A DNA stretch of 64,000 bases from Blastochloris tepida (GCF_003966715.1 NZ_AP018907.1:1414001-1478000); one strand, 5' to 3'. Counted from the first letter of the stretch, positions 25,232-33,224 are shown. A program made the numbers and translations. Notes: generated from the sequence alone by a model not told the origin.

Positions 25232-26566
25232 ATGACCAACACCCCGAGCGAAGCCGACCGCGTCGTGATGCAGGCAGCCGAGCGCCTTCTAGGACCGCGC
25301 GGAGGCGTCACCATCACCACCGATAACCGGCACGCGGCCCGCAAGTATGCCCGCGCCGCCTACGGCATCCCGAGCGCCTACCTCGCGACGCTCCCCACCG
25401 CGACGCTTGCCGCGATCTACAACGACGCATCCGGGCAGACCGGCCGCAAGCAGGCCGAGGCCGGCGAGGCGTGGTTGATCGCGCAGCGCGGAGGCGAGTG
25501 GACCCCCGAGCAAATCATCAAGGCCCTTGAAGACATCACGCCGCCGGCCCCGCAGCCCGAGCCGATGCGCGCCCCGCGCTTCGAGGAGCAATCCCGCTTG
25601 CGCTTCACGAAGGCCCCCACCACCGAGCCCGCCGAGCCCGCCACCATGACCCCCGCACCGACCACCCAGGCCGAGACGCAGCGCATTGTTGCGGCCCTCA
25701 CCGCAGCGCTCCCCGCCGTTCTGGCAGCCCTTCCGTCCGGCATGGATGAGGACCGCGTGCGCGCGATCATGCGCGACGAGCTCCCGCAGCTTGTGCCCGT
25801 GACCCGTATCGTCATCAGCGCGCCGGACGGCGACCGCGATCTAGGCGAGAAGCACGCACACAAGAAGCTCCCGACCCTCGTCAAGAGCCTCGCCGCCGGC
25901 TTGCATGTGATGCTTGTCGGTCCCGCCGGATCGGGCAAGACCACCGGAGCCGAGCAGGCCGCCGAAGCCCTTGGACGTGAAATCCGCATCCAGGGCGCGG
26001 CCACTGGCGCCCATGAATTCCTCGGCTTCCTCGACGCCCACGGCCGCTATCAGAGCACGCCGTTTCGCGACGCCTTCGAGCATGGTCACGTCTTTGTTGC
26101 CGACGAGTTGGACGCATCCGACCCGTCCGCGCTGCTGGTCATCAACGCGGCCCTTGCCAATGGCGTCATGGCATTCCCCGACCAGCGCGAGCCGATCAAG
26201 CGGCATCCTGACTTCCGTTTCGTTGGCACCGCCAACACGTTCGGCAGCGGCGCGAACCGCGTCTACGTCGGCCGCTCCCAGCTCGACGCCGCGACCCTCG
26301 ACCGCTTCGCCTTCATCGAGTGGAACTATGACGAGAAGCTGGAGCGCGCCTTGGCGGGCGACGACGCATGGACGGACCGCGTCCAAGCCCTCCGCAAGGC
26401 CGCCGACGCCGAGAAGGTGCGCGCCGTCATCAGCCCGCGCGCTTCCATCATGGGCGCGAAGCTCATCGCCGCCGGCCTGAACCGTGCCGAGGTTGAGGAG
26501 ATGACGATTTGGCGCGGCATGGACGGCGAGCAGCGTTCGCGCGTCGAGCGCGCGGCCCGGAACTGA
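25232..26566 (+). CDS. MoxR-like AAA+ ATPase
   Basis: 444 residues. After a variable, Pro-rich N-terminal half, residues about 229-237 are GPAGSGKTT (Walker A), 282-291 VFVADELDAS (Walker B), VGTANTFG (sensor 1) and RSQLDAATLDRFAFIEW (sensor 2 / arginine finger region). This is the MoxR/AAA_5 type that usually works with a vWA-domain partner as a chaperone-like remodeller. The next gene, eleven bases downstream, is such a candidate partner. A phage role is not known to me. Confidence 0.82.
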   Translation: MTNTPSEADRVVMQAAERLLGPRGGVTITTDNRHAARKYARAAYGIPSAYLATLPTATLAAIYNDASGQTGRKQAEAGEAWLIAQRGGEWTPEQIIKALEDITPPAPQPEPMRAPRFEEQSRLRFTKAPTTEPAEPATMTPAPTTQAETQRIVAALTAALPAVLAALPSGMDEDRVRAIMRDELPQLVPVTRIVISAPDGDRDLGEKHAHKKLPTLVKSLAAGLHVMLVGPAGSGKTTGAEQAAEALGREIRIQGAATGAHEFLGFLDAHGRYQSTPFRDAFEHGHVFVADELDASDPSALLVINAALANGVMAFPDQREPIKRHPDFRFVGTANTFGSGANRVYVGRSQLDAATLDRFAFIEWNYDEKLERALAGDDAWTDRVQALRKAADAEKVRAVISPRASIMGAKLIAAGLNRAEVEEMTIWRGMDGEQRSRVERAARN

Positions 26567-26578
26567 GGAGCGCGAACC

Positions 26579-27535
26579 ATGGCCCGGATTGCTCAGATCA
26601 TCGCCGGAAACGCCCCCAGCATCGCCGACATGCTGGACGTCCACCCCAACACCACCGCAAGCCTTTGGGCGTCCCCGCTGGCCTTGTTCGACGAAATGGC
26701 CAGCCGGAAGGCCAGGAAGGCCCCCGGGCAATGGGAGACGACAACGTGCTTCGGCGCGAGCGTGAAATTCACCGGCACCGAGTCTTTTGAGCAGGCGCAC
26801 GCGCTTTGCCGTGATGGCTGGAAAGACGGAGTGGACCGCGTCGCCAGCATCCGCGACCGCATCAACGCCACCCGCGCCCACGCCCAGCGCCTCGCCCGCT
26901 GGGACGTGGCCGGCGCAGCCCCGAGCGTCCCGCGCGCTGTCGCTGGCAACCCGCTCAGCATGCGCCGCATGGACGACGCCCAGGCCCGCCGCCGCCCCGT
27001 ACTCACGCTGATCTGCAATTGCGCAACGCCGGCATTCGTGAACCAGAGCTACCTAATCCGATACGCCGCGACCGTGGCCGCTATCGTGGACGCGATCGAG
27101 GAGGCCGGTTTCTCCCTGACGGTGCTTGCCGGCGGCGCTGGCGTCACTGACGCCCGCCGCGTGCTCACCGTCACCACCGCCAAGGAGGCCGGCCAGCCCG
27201 TGGACGTCGCTCGCCTCGCCTTCGCCCTCGGGCATCCGAGCATGTACCGCCGCGGCGTCTTTGCGTCATGGGGAACGGAGCCCGGCTTTCGCTTTGTCGG
27301 AGTTGGTTTCGGCATACCGGAGGCCATGCCGACCCAGACGGCGCAGCCCGGCACGTTCATCCTCAACGGCATCCACAACCACCGCACCGAAAACGGCTTC
27401 ACCGTGGACGAACTCGAGACGGACGACGCGGCCGCAACGCTGGCCCTGCCGCGCGCAATCTCCCACCTCGCGCGCCAGGGGTGCCCCGCCTTCGCCGACC
27501 ACGAGGACCACCCGAACAACCGCGCCGCGGCTTGA
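26579..27535 (+). CDS. DUF7192-like protein, possible vWA-type partner of the MoxR ATPase
   Basis: 318 residues. The N-terminal SVKFTGTESFEQAHALCRDG and WKDGVDRVASIR match a phage family with this opening (DUF7192, from memory). The second half (RPVLTLICNCATPAFVNQSY, AATVAAIVDAIEEAGFSLTV) has the strand-helix order of a vWA fold, but the metal motif D-x-S-x-S is replaced by N-C-A-T-P, so the MIDAS site is degenerate. It follows the AAA+ gene by 12 bases, supporting partnership. Structure prediction would decide. Confidence 0.6.
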   Translation: MARIAQIIAGNAPSIADMLDVHPNTTASLWASPLALFDEMASRKARKAPGQWETTTCFGASVKFTGTESFEQAHALCRDGWKDGVDRVASIRDRINATRAHAQRLARWDVAGAAPSVPRAVAGNPLSMRRMDDAQARRRPVLTLICNCATPAFVNQSYLIRYAATVAAIVDAIEEAGFSLTVLAGGAGVTDARRVLTVTTAKEAGQPVDVARLAFALGHPSMYRRGVFASWGTEPGFRFVGVGFGIPEAMPTQTAQPGTFILNGIHNHRTENGFTVDELETDDAAATLALPRAISHLARQGCPAFADHEDHPNNRAAA

Positions 27536-27700
27536 GGCAACCCGCCGGGGTGCTGGCGACGCGCTGGCACCCCTCGACGTCGCGGCCGTCCAAACCGTCA
27601 CCCCCAACCCATGGGGCGATTTGGACGCCCTCGACGCCGGCCGGCAGAGCCGACGCCGATCCGCCCGCGATGCCGCGGGCCGAAACCTGGAGAGCGCACC
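27536..27700 (+). other. Intergenic leader
   Basis: 165 bases without a convincing gene. It carries a CCGC...GCGG hairpin shortly before ACCTGGAG and ATG 27701, similar in arrangement but not in loop to the leaders at 24915 and 25184. Confidence 0.3.
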
Positions 27701-28075
27701 ATGCGCGCATATCTGATTGACCCGAAGACCTTCACGATTTCGGAAGTCGAGCACGACGGCAGCGTCGAGGACATTTACCGCCTCATCAAGGCCGATCGCT
27801 TCGACGCCGCCCGCTTCAATGACACCGGCGACGCGGTGTTCATCGACGATGACGGCCTGGGCAAAGGCCCGCGATGGGACTTCTTCCAAATCTCCGGCTT
27901 CCCGCATCCGCTTGCAGGCCGCGGCCTCGTGCTCGGATGCGACGAGAACGGCGACAGCACCACACCGACCGTGACGCGCGAATGGCTGCTGGAGCACGTC
28001 GCCTTCCTGGTTTGCGTCGAGCCCGGCGTGTTCGCCGTCATCCGTCCCATGCCCTGCTGCGAGGTTCGGCTGTGA
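27701..28075 (+). CDS. Small hypothetical protein (MRAYLIDP... family)
   Basis: 124 residues from ATG 27701 with ACCTGGAG upstream. The pattern RAYLIDPKTFTISEVEHDG, FIDDDGLGKGPRWDFFQISG and HPLAGRGLVLGCDENGDS recurs in small proteins of alphaproteobacterial phages, but I know no function. It ends GTGA-coupled to the next gene. Confidence 0.6.
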   Translation: MRAYLIDPKTFTISEVEHDGSVEDIYRLIKADRFDAARFNDTGDAVFIDDDGLGKGPRWDFFQISGFPHPLAGRGLVLGCDENGDSTTPTVTREWLLEHVAFLVCVEPGVFAVIRPMPCCEVRL

Positions 28076-28185
28076 CCGCCCGCGCCTTCATCAATGATGC
28101 GTGCGCGCTTGTCGCGCTCGCCCTGTTCGCCACCTGCGTCCTGACGTGGGCAGACATCATCGGCCACCTGCGAGCAACGCTATGA
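28072..28185 (+). CDS. Tiny membrane protein
   Basis: 37 residues from GTG 28072, overlapping the upstream stop (GTGA) and ending in an ATGA overlap with the next gene. One hydrophobic helix (CALVALALFATCVLTWADII). Four-base overlaps on both sides argue that it is a real gene. Function unknown. Confidence 0.55.
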   Translation: MTARAFINDACALVALALFATCVLTWADIIGHLRATL

Positions 28186-28847
28186 GTTACCGCATTCACA
28201 AGGCCCAAGGCTGGGGCATGCCGGCGGCGCAGTTCGAGGAACTGTGCCTTCTTGCCCCGGTGGACGGCTGCAAGTACGAAGCGCTCGACACCCTCCTGCG
28301 CCGCACCACGACGCTGGCGATGCCGAAGAAGCTGCGCGACGCCATCTTCTATCGCAGGGGAGAGGCGGCCCGGCGGTGGACCTCCACGGTGTTCGAGCCA
28401 AACCTCCTGACGCTCTGTGGCCACGGCACCAACAAGACCGTGGCGCCGAACGCGGCCGACCTCGTCGTCAATGTGCACACGCCGGACGAGACGCTGGCCG
28501 TCGTGTTCCTGCCCTCAGCGTCCTACGCCAAGCGCTGGTACCGCTTCGACGACGACCTCGACTTTCAGGAAGAGCGCTGGGCCAACGGCACCGCCAAGGG
28601 CGCCGAGGGGAGGGTGGAAGACCGCGTGCTGTGGCTTCCCTTCAACCCGTATCCATTCACCAACGACCTGATGCACCCGGAGACGGGTGCGCCCATGAAG
28701 TGGGAGCACTTCCTGGAGCTGCGCGAGCGCAAGGATTGGGTGCCGGCGGTCCCCTCGGAGATCATCTGGTGGACAACGCGCCTCGGGGTGTTCTCGCGCG
28801 AAAACGCGCTCAAGCTGCGGCCGGTCCTGGCCACATGGTGGAGCTAA
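28182..28847 (+). CDS. Hypothetical phage protein
   Basis: 221 residues from ATG 28182, coupled by ATGA. Alpha/beta with aromatic-rich segments (RWYRFDDDLDFQEERWANG, VLWLPFNPYPFTND). No family recognised. Cys residues are few and there is no membrane segment. In the block of unknown function controlled by the 24863 promoter. Confidence 0.6.
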   Translation: MSYRIHKAQGWGMPAAQFEELCLLAPVDGCKYEALDTLLRRTTTLAMPKKLRDAIFYRRGEAARRWTSTVFEPNLLTLCGHGTNKTVAPNAADLVVNVHTPDETLAVVFLPSASYAKRWYRFDDDLDFQEERWANGTAKGAEGRVEDRVLWLPFNPYPFTNDLMHPETGAPMKWEHFLELRERKDWVPAVPSEIIWWTTRLGVFSRENALKLRPVLATWWS

Positions 28848-28849
28848 CC

Positions 28850-29074
28850 ATGCCGAAATCCGCTCCCGACTATTTCGAGCTTCAGCCCGTCAACTTCCCG
28901 CCGGTACCGCCGCGGGGACAGGTGCTCATCATGACGGCGGCGGTCCTGTCCTGCAGCCTGTGCGGCCACCAGATCGCCGGCATGGGTGGGCCTGGAGACG
29001 GTGCGATCTGTCCGCGGTGCGCCGACCTCCTGCGCCGCGGCGAACTCCGCGGCTGCGTGAAGTGGGAGGGCTGA
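28850..29074 (+). CDS. Zinc-ribbon-like small protein
   Basis: 74 residues from ATG 28850. Two Cys pairs (SCSLCGHQI and ICPRCADLL) form a zinc-ribbon/knuckle pattern. Overlaps no neighbour; GGAGC lies just upstream. Possibly a small regulator or transcript-binding protein; function unknown. Confidence 0.6.
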   Translation: MPKSAPDYFELQPVNFPPVPPRGQVLIMTAAVLSCSLCGHQIAGMGGPGDGAICPRCADLLRRGELRGCVKWEG

Positions 29075-29077
29075 CCG

Positions 29078-29245
29078 ATGCGCGCTGAAACCTACGCGGC
29101 GCTCACCGCGCTTGTCAGCATCCTTCGGTCAGCGGCTGGCGACCCTCATGACGACGTTGCGATGCTGGCCGATGCCGCGTTTGCTCTCGCGATCGCCTAC
29201 AGCGTGGTCATCCCAGCGCTACGCTATATCGGATTTGTGAAGTGA
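29078..29245 (+). CDS. Very small hypothetical protein
   Basis: 55 residues from ATG 29078 with GGGAGGG nine bases upstream; stop TGA 29243-29245. Hydrophobic C-terminal half (AAFALAIAYSVVIPALRYIG) suggests membrane association. Last gene before the terminator. Confidence 0.55.
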   Translation: MRAETYAALTALVSILRSAAGDPHDDVAMLADAAFALAIAYSVVIPALRYIGFVK

Positions 29246-29274
29246 TCCGCGTCGCCGCGGAATAGAAATCAGGA

Positions 29275-29306
29275 GGGGGGGCCACCACTGGTGGCCCCTT
29301 TATTTT
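29275..29306 (+). terminator. Strong rho-independent terminator
   Basis: GGGGCCACC (29278-29286), loop ACT, GGTGGCCCC (29290-29298), then TTTATTTT. It ends the rightward block from 24863 and overlaps the stop of the convergent gene at 29300. Confidence 0.85.
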
Positions 29307-29719
29307 GTGTCCTTGCGCCAATGGCGCCCGCCCCTCAACCATAGCTGGACCGTGGACCGGTTCACGCGCAGCGCCTTCGAGATGGCCCGCGCCGACAACC
29401 CTTCCCGGTGCAGCGCCAACGCCCGGTCGCGCGCCGGATTGACCACCGCCGAGCCCCGCTCGACCACCATCAGTTCGAGCCCGAGCGCCCCGAGCATCAA
29501 CCCCATGCTCAGCGGCCCCAACGTCCGCACCATGCCGGCCCCGAGCAGTTTTCCAGAGTAACCGACCTGCAAGCCGGACCGCTCGTCCAATTCCAGGAGC
29601 GAGATTCCGAGATCATCCTTCCTGTCCCGCAGGCATTGGACGAGCGCGCGGTAGTCACTCACGATGCGCGGCGTCCAATCCGTCTTTGGACGGCTGGGGT
29701 TCATCTTGCCAGCAAGCAT
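29300..29719 (-). CDS. Helix-turn-helix transcriptional regulator
   Basis: 139 residues from ATG 29719; an ATG at 29704 is an alternative. The C-terminus LSARAISKALRVNRSTVQLW has a clear helix-turn-helix, and the N-terminal LDERSGLQVGYSGKLL region also resembles an XRE-type recognition module, so it may carry two DNA-binding units. Convergent with the rightward early block. A candidate for the operator at 24889, by proximity only. Confidence 0.65.
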   Translation of the reverse strand: MLAGKMNPSRPKTDWTPRIVSDYRALVQCLRDRKDDLGISLLELDERSGLQVGYSGKLLGAGMVRTLGPLSMGLMLGALGLELMVVERGSAVVNPARDRALALHREGLSARAISKALRVNRSTVQLWLRGGRHWRKDTK

Positions 29720-29764
29720 GGGGTAGCCGTTATTTCATGAGAACATGGGGCGTTTTCGATTTGC

Positions 29765-30412
29765 TCACGCCGGCCGCTTCGATTGCGGAGATTTGGGCCG
29801 GCGGGTCGTCAACCCATCGTCATCTGCCGGAGAGGCGATGCCGCGGGACAGCTCCGAAAGGCGCATGGCAACGCGCTCCCGGTCGGCCTTTGGCACGTCC
29901 CGAACGACCTCCGCCGACAGGATGCGGCGGATGGTGATCTGCTCAGCCCGCACAGGGATGACCTGCTGCCGCGCCAGATGCGCCAGTTCGGCGCTGGACG
30001 GGCGGAACGCCTTGTTGTGGCCGGGCGCCTCGCCGCGGATGAACCGCCGACAGGCGGCCTCCACGGCCCACGCCGGCAGATCCTCGACGGCGGAGACGTA
30101 GCCCGCGACCAGCTCCTTCACATCGACGTCGGCGCCAACCGCGGCGCCCGCGGGGAACAAGCCGAGCATCGCGAGGACGGCGCGCGCCGCTGCCCGCCGG
30201 TCGCCCGGCTTAAGCGCTTCGGCAAGCTCCCAGTCCCGCGCCGTGAGCACGGCGCGCTCAGCGTCGCTCAATGCGTGGCGGGATGAGATCGAAAGCCTCG
30301 TCGGGTCGCCCGTCCACGACACCAGATGAGCGGACGCCTTCGAGATCAGCCCCGCGACGTGATCCGGCCGGCTCGGGGAAAAGGTCGTCAGCGTCAGGGA
30401 ATTGCTGGTCAT
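29765..30412 (-). CDS. Replication-associated phage protein
   Basis: 215 residues from ATG 30412; a GTG at 30322 would shorten the 155-base overlap with the upstream gene. Segment RAVLAMLGLFPAGAAVGADV, VSAVEDLPAWAVEAACRRFI and FRPSSAELAHLAR is typical of proteins beside phage replication initiators or helicase loaders. No ATPase motif. Exact function unknown. Confidence 0.5.
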   Translation of the reverse strand: MTSNSLTLTTFSPSRPDHVAGLISKASAHLVSWTGDPTRLSISSRHALSDAERAVLTARDWELAEALKPGDRRAAARAVLAMLGLFPAGAAVGADVDVKELVAGYVSAVEDLPAWAVEAACRRFIRGEAPGHNKAFRPSSAELAHLARQQVIPVRAEQITIRRILSAEVVRDVPKADRERVAMRLSELSRGIASPADDDGLTTRRPKSPQSKRPA

Positions 30413-31040
30413 CCAAAAGCTCCTCGGCGAGGGCAAAGAACGGGTTGCGGCGCTGCGCCGGAGGCCCCGGCGGCGGGCGGCTTGGTCCGCGCTGGACGGC
30501 GTTGCGGCACCAGTTGCGCCACGTCGCCGACCAATCGAGCTTCACGGCGTCCTTGCCGGCCTTCGCGGACCAGTAGTCGCGGAACCTCGCGGCCTCGCTG
30601 GCGACGTCCGCCGGCCGCAGGCCGATGCTGACGGCTGCGTTCCGATCCTCGGGTGTCGGCGTCCAGTCTGCCGGCAGGCGAGAGCCGCGCTTCGGCGCCT
30701 TCTCGCGGGCGCCCCCCAACGAAGGGGCGACAGCCCCTGAGTTGGGGGGGGTGGTGGGGGTAGTTGTTAGAGGGGGTGTGGGGGAGGAAGAAGAAGGGGG
30801 CGGCGGGTCTTGTGACTGTCCTGTGACCGTCACAGCATTGTCCTGTGACCGTCCCGCGACTGCCCCGTGACCGTCACAGGACAGACGCTCACGAGAGCGC
30901 CGCTTGCGCGCTGCGGCCTGCGACCGGCGGTCGGCGTCACGCTGCTCGGCGACCTCGATGGCCTCGACGGCGATGGCGATGGCTTCCGGCGTCGCGCCGG
31001 CCGCGGCCATGCGGCGGATCAGATCGGCGAGGTTGCTCAC
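30258..31040 (-). CDS. Phage replication protein (DnaT/replisome-organiser type)
   Basis: 260 residues. The C-terminal core RGSRLPADWTPTPEDRNAAV, ARFRDYWSAKAGKDAV and KLDWSATWRNWCRNAV is the well-known replication-protein end with the DYW and LDW-ATWRNW motifs. The N-terminal SNLADLIRRMAAAGATPEAI is a helical start; a long Pro/Thr/Ser linker joins them. It follows the RusA/cro end of the leftward early transcript. Binds DNA or helicase; role inferred from family. Confidence 0.7.
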   Translation of the reverse strand: MSNLADLIRRMAAAGATPEAIAIAVEAIEVAEQRDADRRSQAAARKRRSRERLSCDGHGAVAGRSQDNAVTVTGQSQDPPPPSSSSPTPPLTTTPTTPPNSGAVAPSLGGAREKAPKRGSRLPADWTPTPEDRNAAVSIGLRPADVASEAARFRDYWSAKAGKDAVKLDWSATWRNWCRNAVQRGPSRPPPGPPAQRRNPFFALAEELLDDQQFPDADDLFPEPAGSRRGADLEGVRSSGVVDGRPDEAFDLIPPRIERR

Positions 31041-31300
31041 GCGCGACCCCCGCGGTGCGACAGCTTCTGCCGCAGCGCGCGGCCGATCTGCTGGCGGAAG
31101 AAGTCGATCTGATCGCCTTCGGACCGCGGCGTGCAGGGCATCCGAATTTGGACCTTCTCCGGCCCGGCCATGAACTCAAAGAGGATGTGCTTGGTCCGAT
31201 AGACCTGGATGTCCTCGGCCCCGATTTCGCGGAGGAGCTTCATGGCCTCGACGACGTGAGGCCCGAGGCGGAAATAGTCGCGGATCGGCTCGCCCTTCAT
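31037..31300 (-). CDS. Small hypothetical protein
   Basis: 87 residues from ATG 31300 (MKGEPIRDYFRLGPHVVEAM), ATGA-coupled to the replication gene. It has a small alpha/beta pattern, MKLLREIGAEDIQVY and FMAGPEKVQIRM, with a basic C-terminal helix. No family recognised. Confidence 0.6.
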   Translation of the reverse strand: MKGEPIRDYFRLGPHVVEAMKLLREIGAEDIQVYRTKHILFEFMAGPEKVQIRMPCTPRSEGDQIDFFRQQIGRALRQKLSHRGGRA

Positions 31301-31572
31301 CGCTCGCCCCCGATCTTGAGGCGGTATGAAGGACGGCGGTTCGGTCCAAAGCACTCGACGGTCGCCACGCCGGCCAGCCGGCGGCGAACCTGACGAATGA
31401 GGTCCTTGACGTGCGGCCGAGAGACGATGGCCTTGCGCGCGATCTGGCTTCCGTCGATGCCATCACAGCCGGCCAACGCAAGCGCCTGAATGGCGCGAGC
31501 CTGCTCGGCCGACACCCGGATCAGCGGGCCGCCGCGGCCGATCTGGACCGTCCATTCGAGCGAGACGTTCAG
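31297..31572 (-). CDS. Small winged-helix DNA-binding protein
   Basis: 91 residues if translation starts at CTG 31572, which overlaps the RusA stop (CTGA); the nearest conventional start is GTG 31515 (72 residues). The fold reads as winged helix: VSAEQARAIQALALAGCDG, SQIARKAIVSRPHVKDLIRQ (recognition helix), RRLAGVATVECFGPNRR and a terminal strand. Start codon uncertain. A small regulator of early leftward genes is possible. Confidence 0.6.
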   Translation of the reverse strand: MNVSLEWTVQIGRGGPLIRVSAEQARAIQALALAGCDGIDGSQIARKAIVSRPHVKDLIRQVRRRLAGVATVECFGPNRRPSYRLKIGGER

Positions 31573-31997
31573 ATGAACCCGGGGACGTCGAGAGGGACGG
31601 TCTCGACCAGGATCAGCGAGCGCGGCGTCAGGCTGTAGCGCTTCTCCGCCATGACCTGCGCGGCAATCGCGTCGTCCTTGTAGGCGACCTCCTGCAGGGC
31701 GTCCTTGATGAGCTTGATGTAGTTGTCCGTGTCCGGCCGCGTGATCTTGAGAAGCCCCTCGGACGCGACGCGTTTCTTGTTGGACCAGCTCGTCGGCGGC
31801 TCGCACATGAACGACGCTGTGATCCGAAGCGGACCGGCCAACAGAGCCCCCCCAGAGGCGCGCATCGCGCTCAGGGCAGACAGCTTGACGACTTCCATGT
31901 AGGAGGCTTGCGGTTCCGGCGTCCAACGCCGCTTTCCGCACGACCGGGCGCGCGCCCATGGCACAGGCTCTCCGTCGATCAGGATTTCGAGGCGCAT
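31569..31997 (-). CDS. rusA: RusA-family Holliday-junction resolvase
   Basis: 142 residues. ILIDGEPVPWARARS, and ITRPDTDNYIKLIKDALQEV followed by YKDDAIAAQVMAEKRYSL, carry the RusA catalytic Asp cluster (RPDxDNxxK...L...DDxxI). Resolves Holliday junctions and branched replication intermediates with strict sequence preference. Between the cro-like gene and the replication gene in the leftward early transcript. Confidence 0.92.
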   Translation of the reverse strand: MRLEILIDGEPVPWARARSCGKRRWTPEPQASYMEVVKLSALSAMRASGGALLAGPLRITASFMCEPPTSWSNKKRVASEGLLKITRPDTDNYIKLIKDALQEVAYKDDAIAAQVMAEKRYSLTPRSLILVETVPLDVPGFI

Positions 31998-32299
31998 GCG
32001 GGCTTCGAGCGGGATTCGTCGCGCTGCCGGCGCCGCTCAATGAGGTGCGGGGGCAGCTCGTTGGGGACGGCCCGGGCGTCGTGCCAGATGTGCGGCGCAA
32101 CCTCGTGCGCGCCGACCTCGCCGCCGGTCGCGAAGTGGATCGCCAGAGCCAGGTCTGGAGACGGCCTCGTCAGGCCTGTTGCGGCGCTCGAAATAGCCTG
32201 CTGGGAATACCCGCAGAGCGCAGCGAGCGCAGATTGAGTGCCGACAATATCGACGGCGCGCACCACGGCCGCGTTGGGCTCGCGCTCGGTGAATGACAC
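31979..32299 (-). CDS. Cro-like/YdaS-type repressor
   Basis: 106 residues from GTG 32299 with GGAGG at 32302-32308; the longer frame to 32371 lies over the operator. Helix-turn-helix AVDIVGTQSALAALCGYSQQ followed by AISSAATGLTRPSPDLALAI is a YdaS/Cro pattern. Divergent from the CI-like gene and next to the inverted repeat at 32320, the classic lytic/lysogenic switch arrangement. It ends 19 bases inside the RusA start region. Confidence 0.8.
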   Translation of the reverse strand: MSFTEREPNAAVVRAVDIVGTQSALAALCGYSQQAISSAATGLTRPSPDLALAIHFATGGEVGAHEVAPHIWHDARAVPNELPPHLIERRRQRDESRSKPACASKS

Positions 32300-32319
32300 C
32301 TTGACCTCCGTAACAACCG

Positions 32320-32339
32320 CCAACCATTTTGGTGGTTGG
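32320..32339. promoter_or_regulatory. Operator-like inverted repeat 1
   Basis: CCAACCA-TTTTGG-TGGTTGG, perfect 7-bp arms. It lies just upstream of the cro-like start, within the divergent control region that has TTGACA on the minus strand at 32366-32371. Confidence 0.6.
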
Positions 32340-32476
32340 TATTGGTTGCCACGGTGGCGGACTGGTGTCAACCACGGCCTTGCATTCGCTGGTTGCGCAT
32401 TTACAAATTCAATGGTAAACGTTACTCAGGATGCGGTAAGAGCAAGACAGAGTCCGCATTCACAAGGGGTGGCGTC
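32340..32476. promoter_or_regulatory. Divergent control region of the immunity switch
   Basis: TTGACA reading leftward (32371-32366) with no clear -10 at 17 bases; reading rightward, TTGCGC then TAAACG at 17 bases is a weak candidate for the repressor promoter. The segment has many CCA/TGG half-sites (CAATGG, ACCACG), which may be further operator half-sites. Confidence 0.4.
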
Positions 32477-33112
32477 ATGATTGATCGTTCCGCGTTTATC
32501 TCAGCGAGAGTTGCAATCGGCATGTCTCAGTCGGAATTGGCTGAGGCTGTCGGTTGTGCTCAGCAGACAATCGGAGCGATTGAGGCTGGCCATACGAAAT
32601 CATCAAAATTGCTTCCGAGGATTGCGGACATTCTTGGTGTGAGCGTTCTTGATCTAGACAAAGATTTCCTGGTGCCAACCAAGACGCCGGCCGCGAAGAA
32701 TTATGCCGTTGAGACGAGCTGCACTGTCCTTGAGCTTCGCTCGCTCGCGATAAAGCGCGCATCGGACGGCACCGTCACCACGCAGTTTCAACCCGGGTCG
32801 GTCGGGTCGATTTCTATCGGCAACGGCCTGGGGGGCGGCTCATATGCGGTTGTCGTCGCGCTCGACGACATGGCTCCGGAGCTTCGGCCCGGCGAGACAG
32901 CGGTTGTTGATGGGGCGGCGACGCCGCTGGCCGGAGAGTTGCACATCTTCCAGTCCGCCGATGGGGGCGTGATGTTCCGCAACCTCGTGTCGGCTGACCA
33001 TGCGGAAGGCGTCTATGTCGTCGAGAGCTGGAAGTCGAAAAGCCGCGAAACCATAAATGCTTGCGATTGGCCCCTTATTCAGCGCGTTATCGGGAAGTTT
33101 GCGCGCAAGTGA
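32477..33112 (+). CDS. CI-like phage repressor with degenerate S24 C-terminus
   Basis: 211 residues from ATG 32477, preceded by AAGGGGTGG. N-terminal XRE domain (IGMSQSELAEAVGCAQQTIG). The C-terminal domain keeps the LexA/S24 shape (DDMAPELRPGETAVVDGAAT, GELHIFQSADGG), but the catalytic Ser of the usual DSM/SSM is Asp (ALDDMAP) and no Lys stands where the dyad partner is expected (VMFRNL). Self-cleavage upon DNA damage is therefore unlikely. Maintains lysogeny; induction route unknown. Confidence 0.8.
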   Translation: MIDRSAFISARVAIGMSQSELAEAVGCAQQTIGAIEAGHTKSSKLLPRIADILGVSVLDLDKDFLVPTKTPAAKNYAVETSCTVLELRSLAIKRASDGTVTTQFQPGSVGSISIGNGLGGGSYAVVVALDDMAPELRPGETAVVDGAATPLAGELHIFQSADGGVMFRNLVSADHAEGVYVVESWKSKSRETINACDWPLIQRVIGKFARK

Positions 33113-33131
33113 CCCAAGGGCACACAAGCGG

Positions 33132-33158
33132 CAACCATTTTTACAATTTGAATGGTTG
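33132..33158. promoter_or_regulatory. Operator-like inverted repeat 2
   Basis: CAACCATT-TTTACAATTTG-AATGGTTG with perfect 8-bp arms, 20 bases after the repressor stop. Same half-site as repeat 1 (CAACCA/TGGTTG), so repressor or Cro binding upstream of the recombination block is likely. Confidence 0.6.
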
Positions 33159-33182
33159 ACGCCGCCCACAACTGGGCTGTAG

Positions 33183-33224
33183 ATCGGTTGTCGCCGCGGT
33201 GGTGCGGCAGAGGCAACAACCGAT
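33183..33224 (+). promoter_or_regulatory. Nested hairpin over the ribosome-binding site of the exonuclease gene
   Basis: ATCGGTTGT ... ACAACCGAT (9-bp arms) encloses GCCGC-GGTGGT-GCGGC, so the RNA can fold into a nested hairpin that covers GAGG at 33211 before ATG 33226. Possible translational control. Confidence 0.5.
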
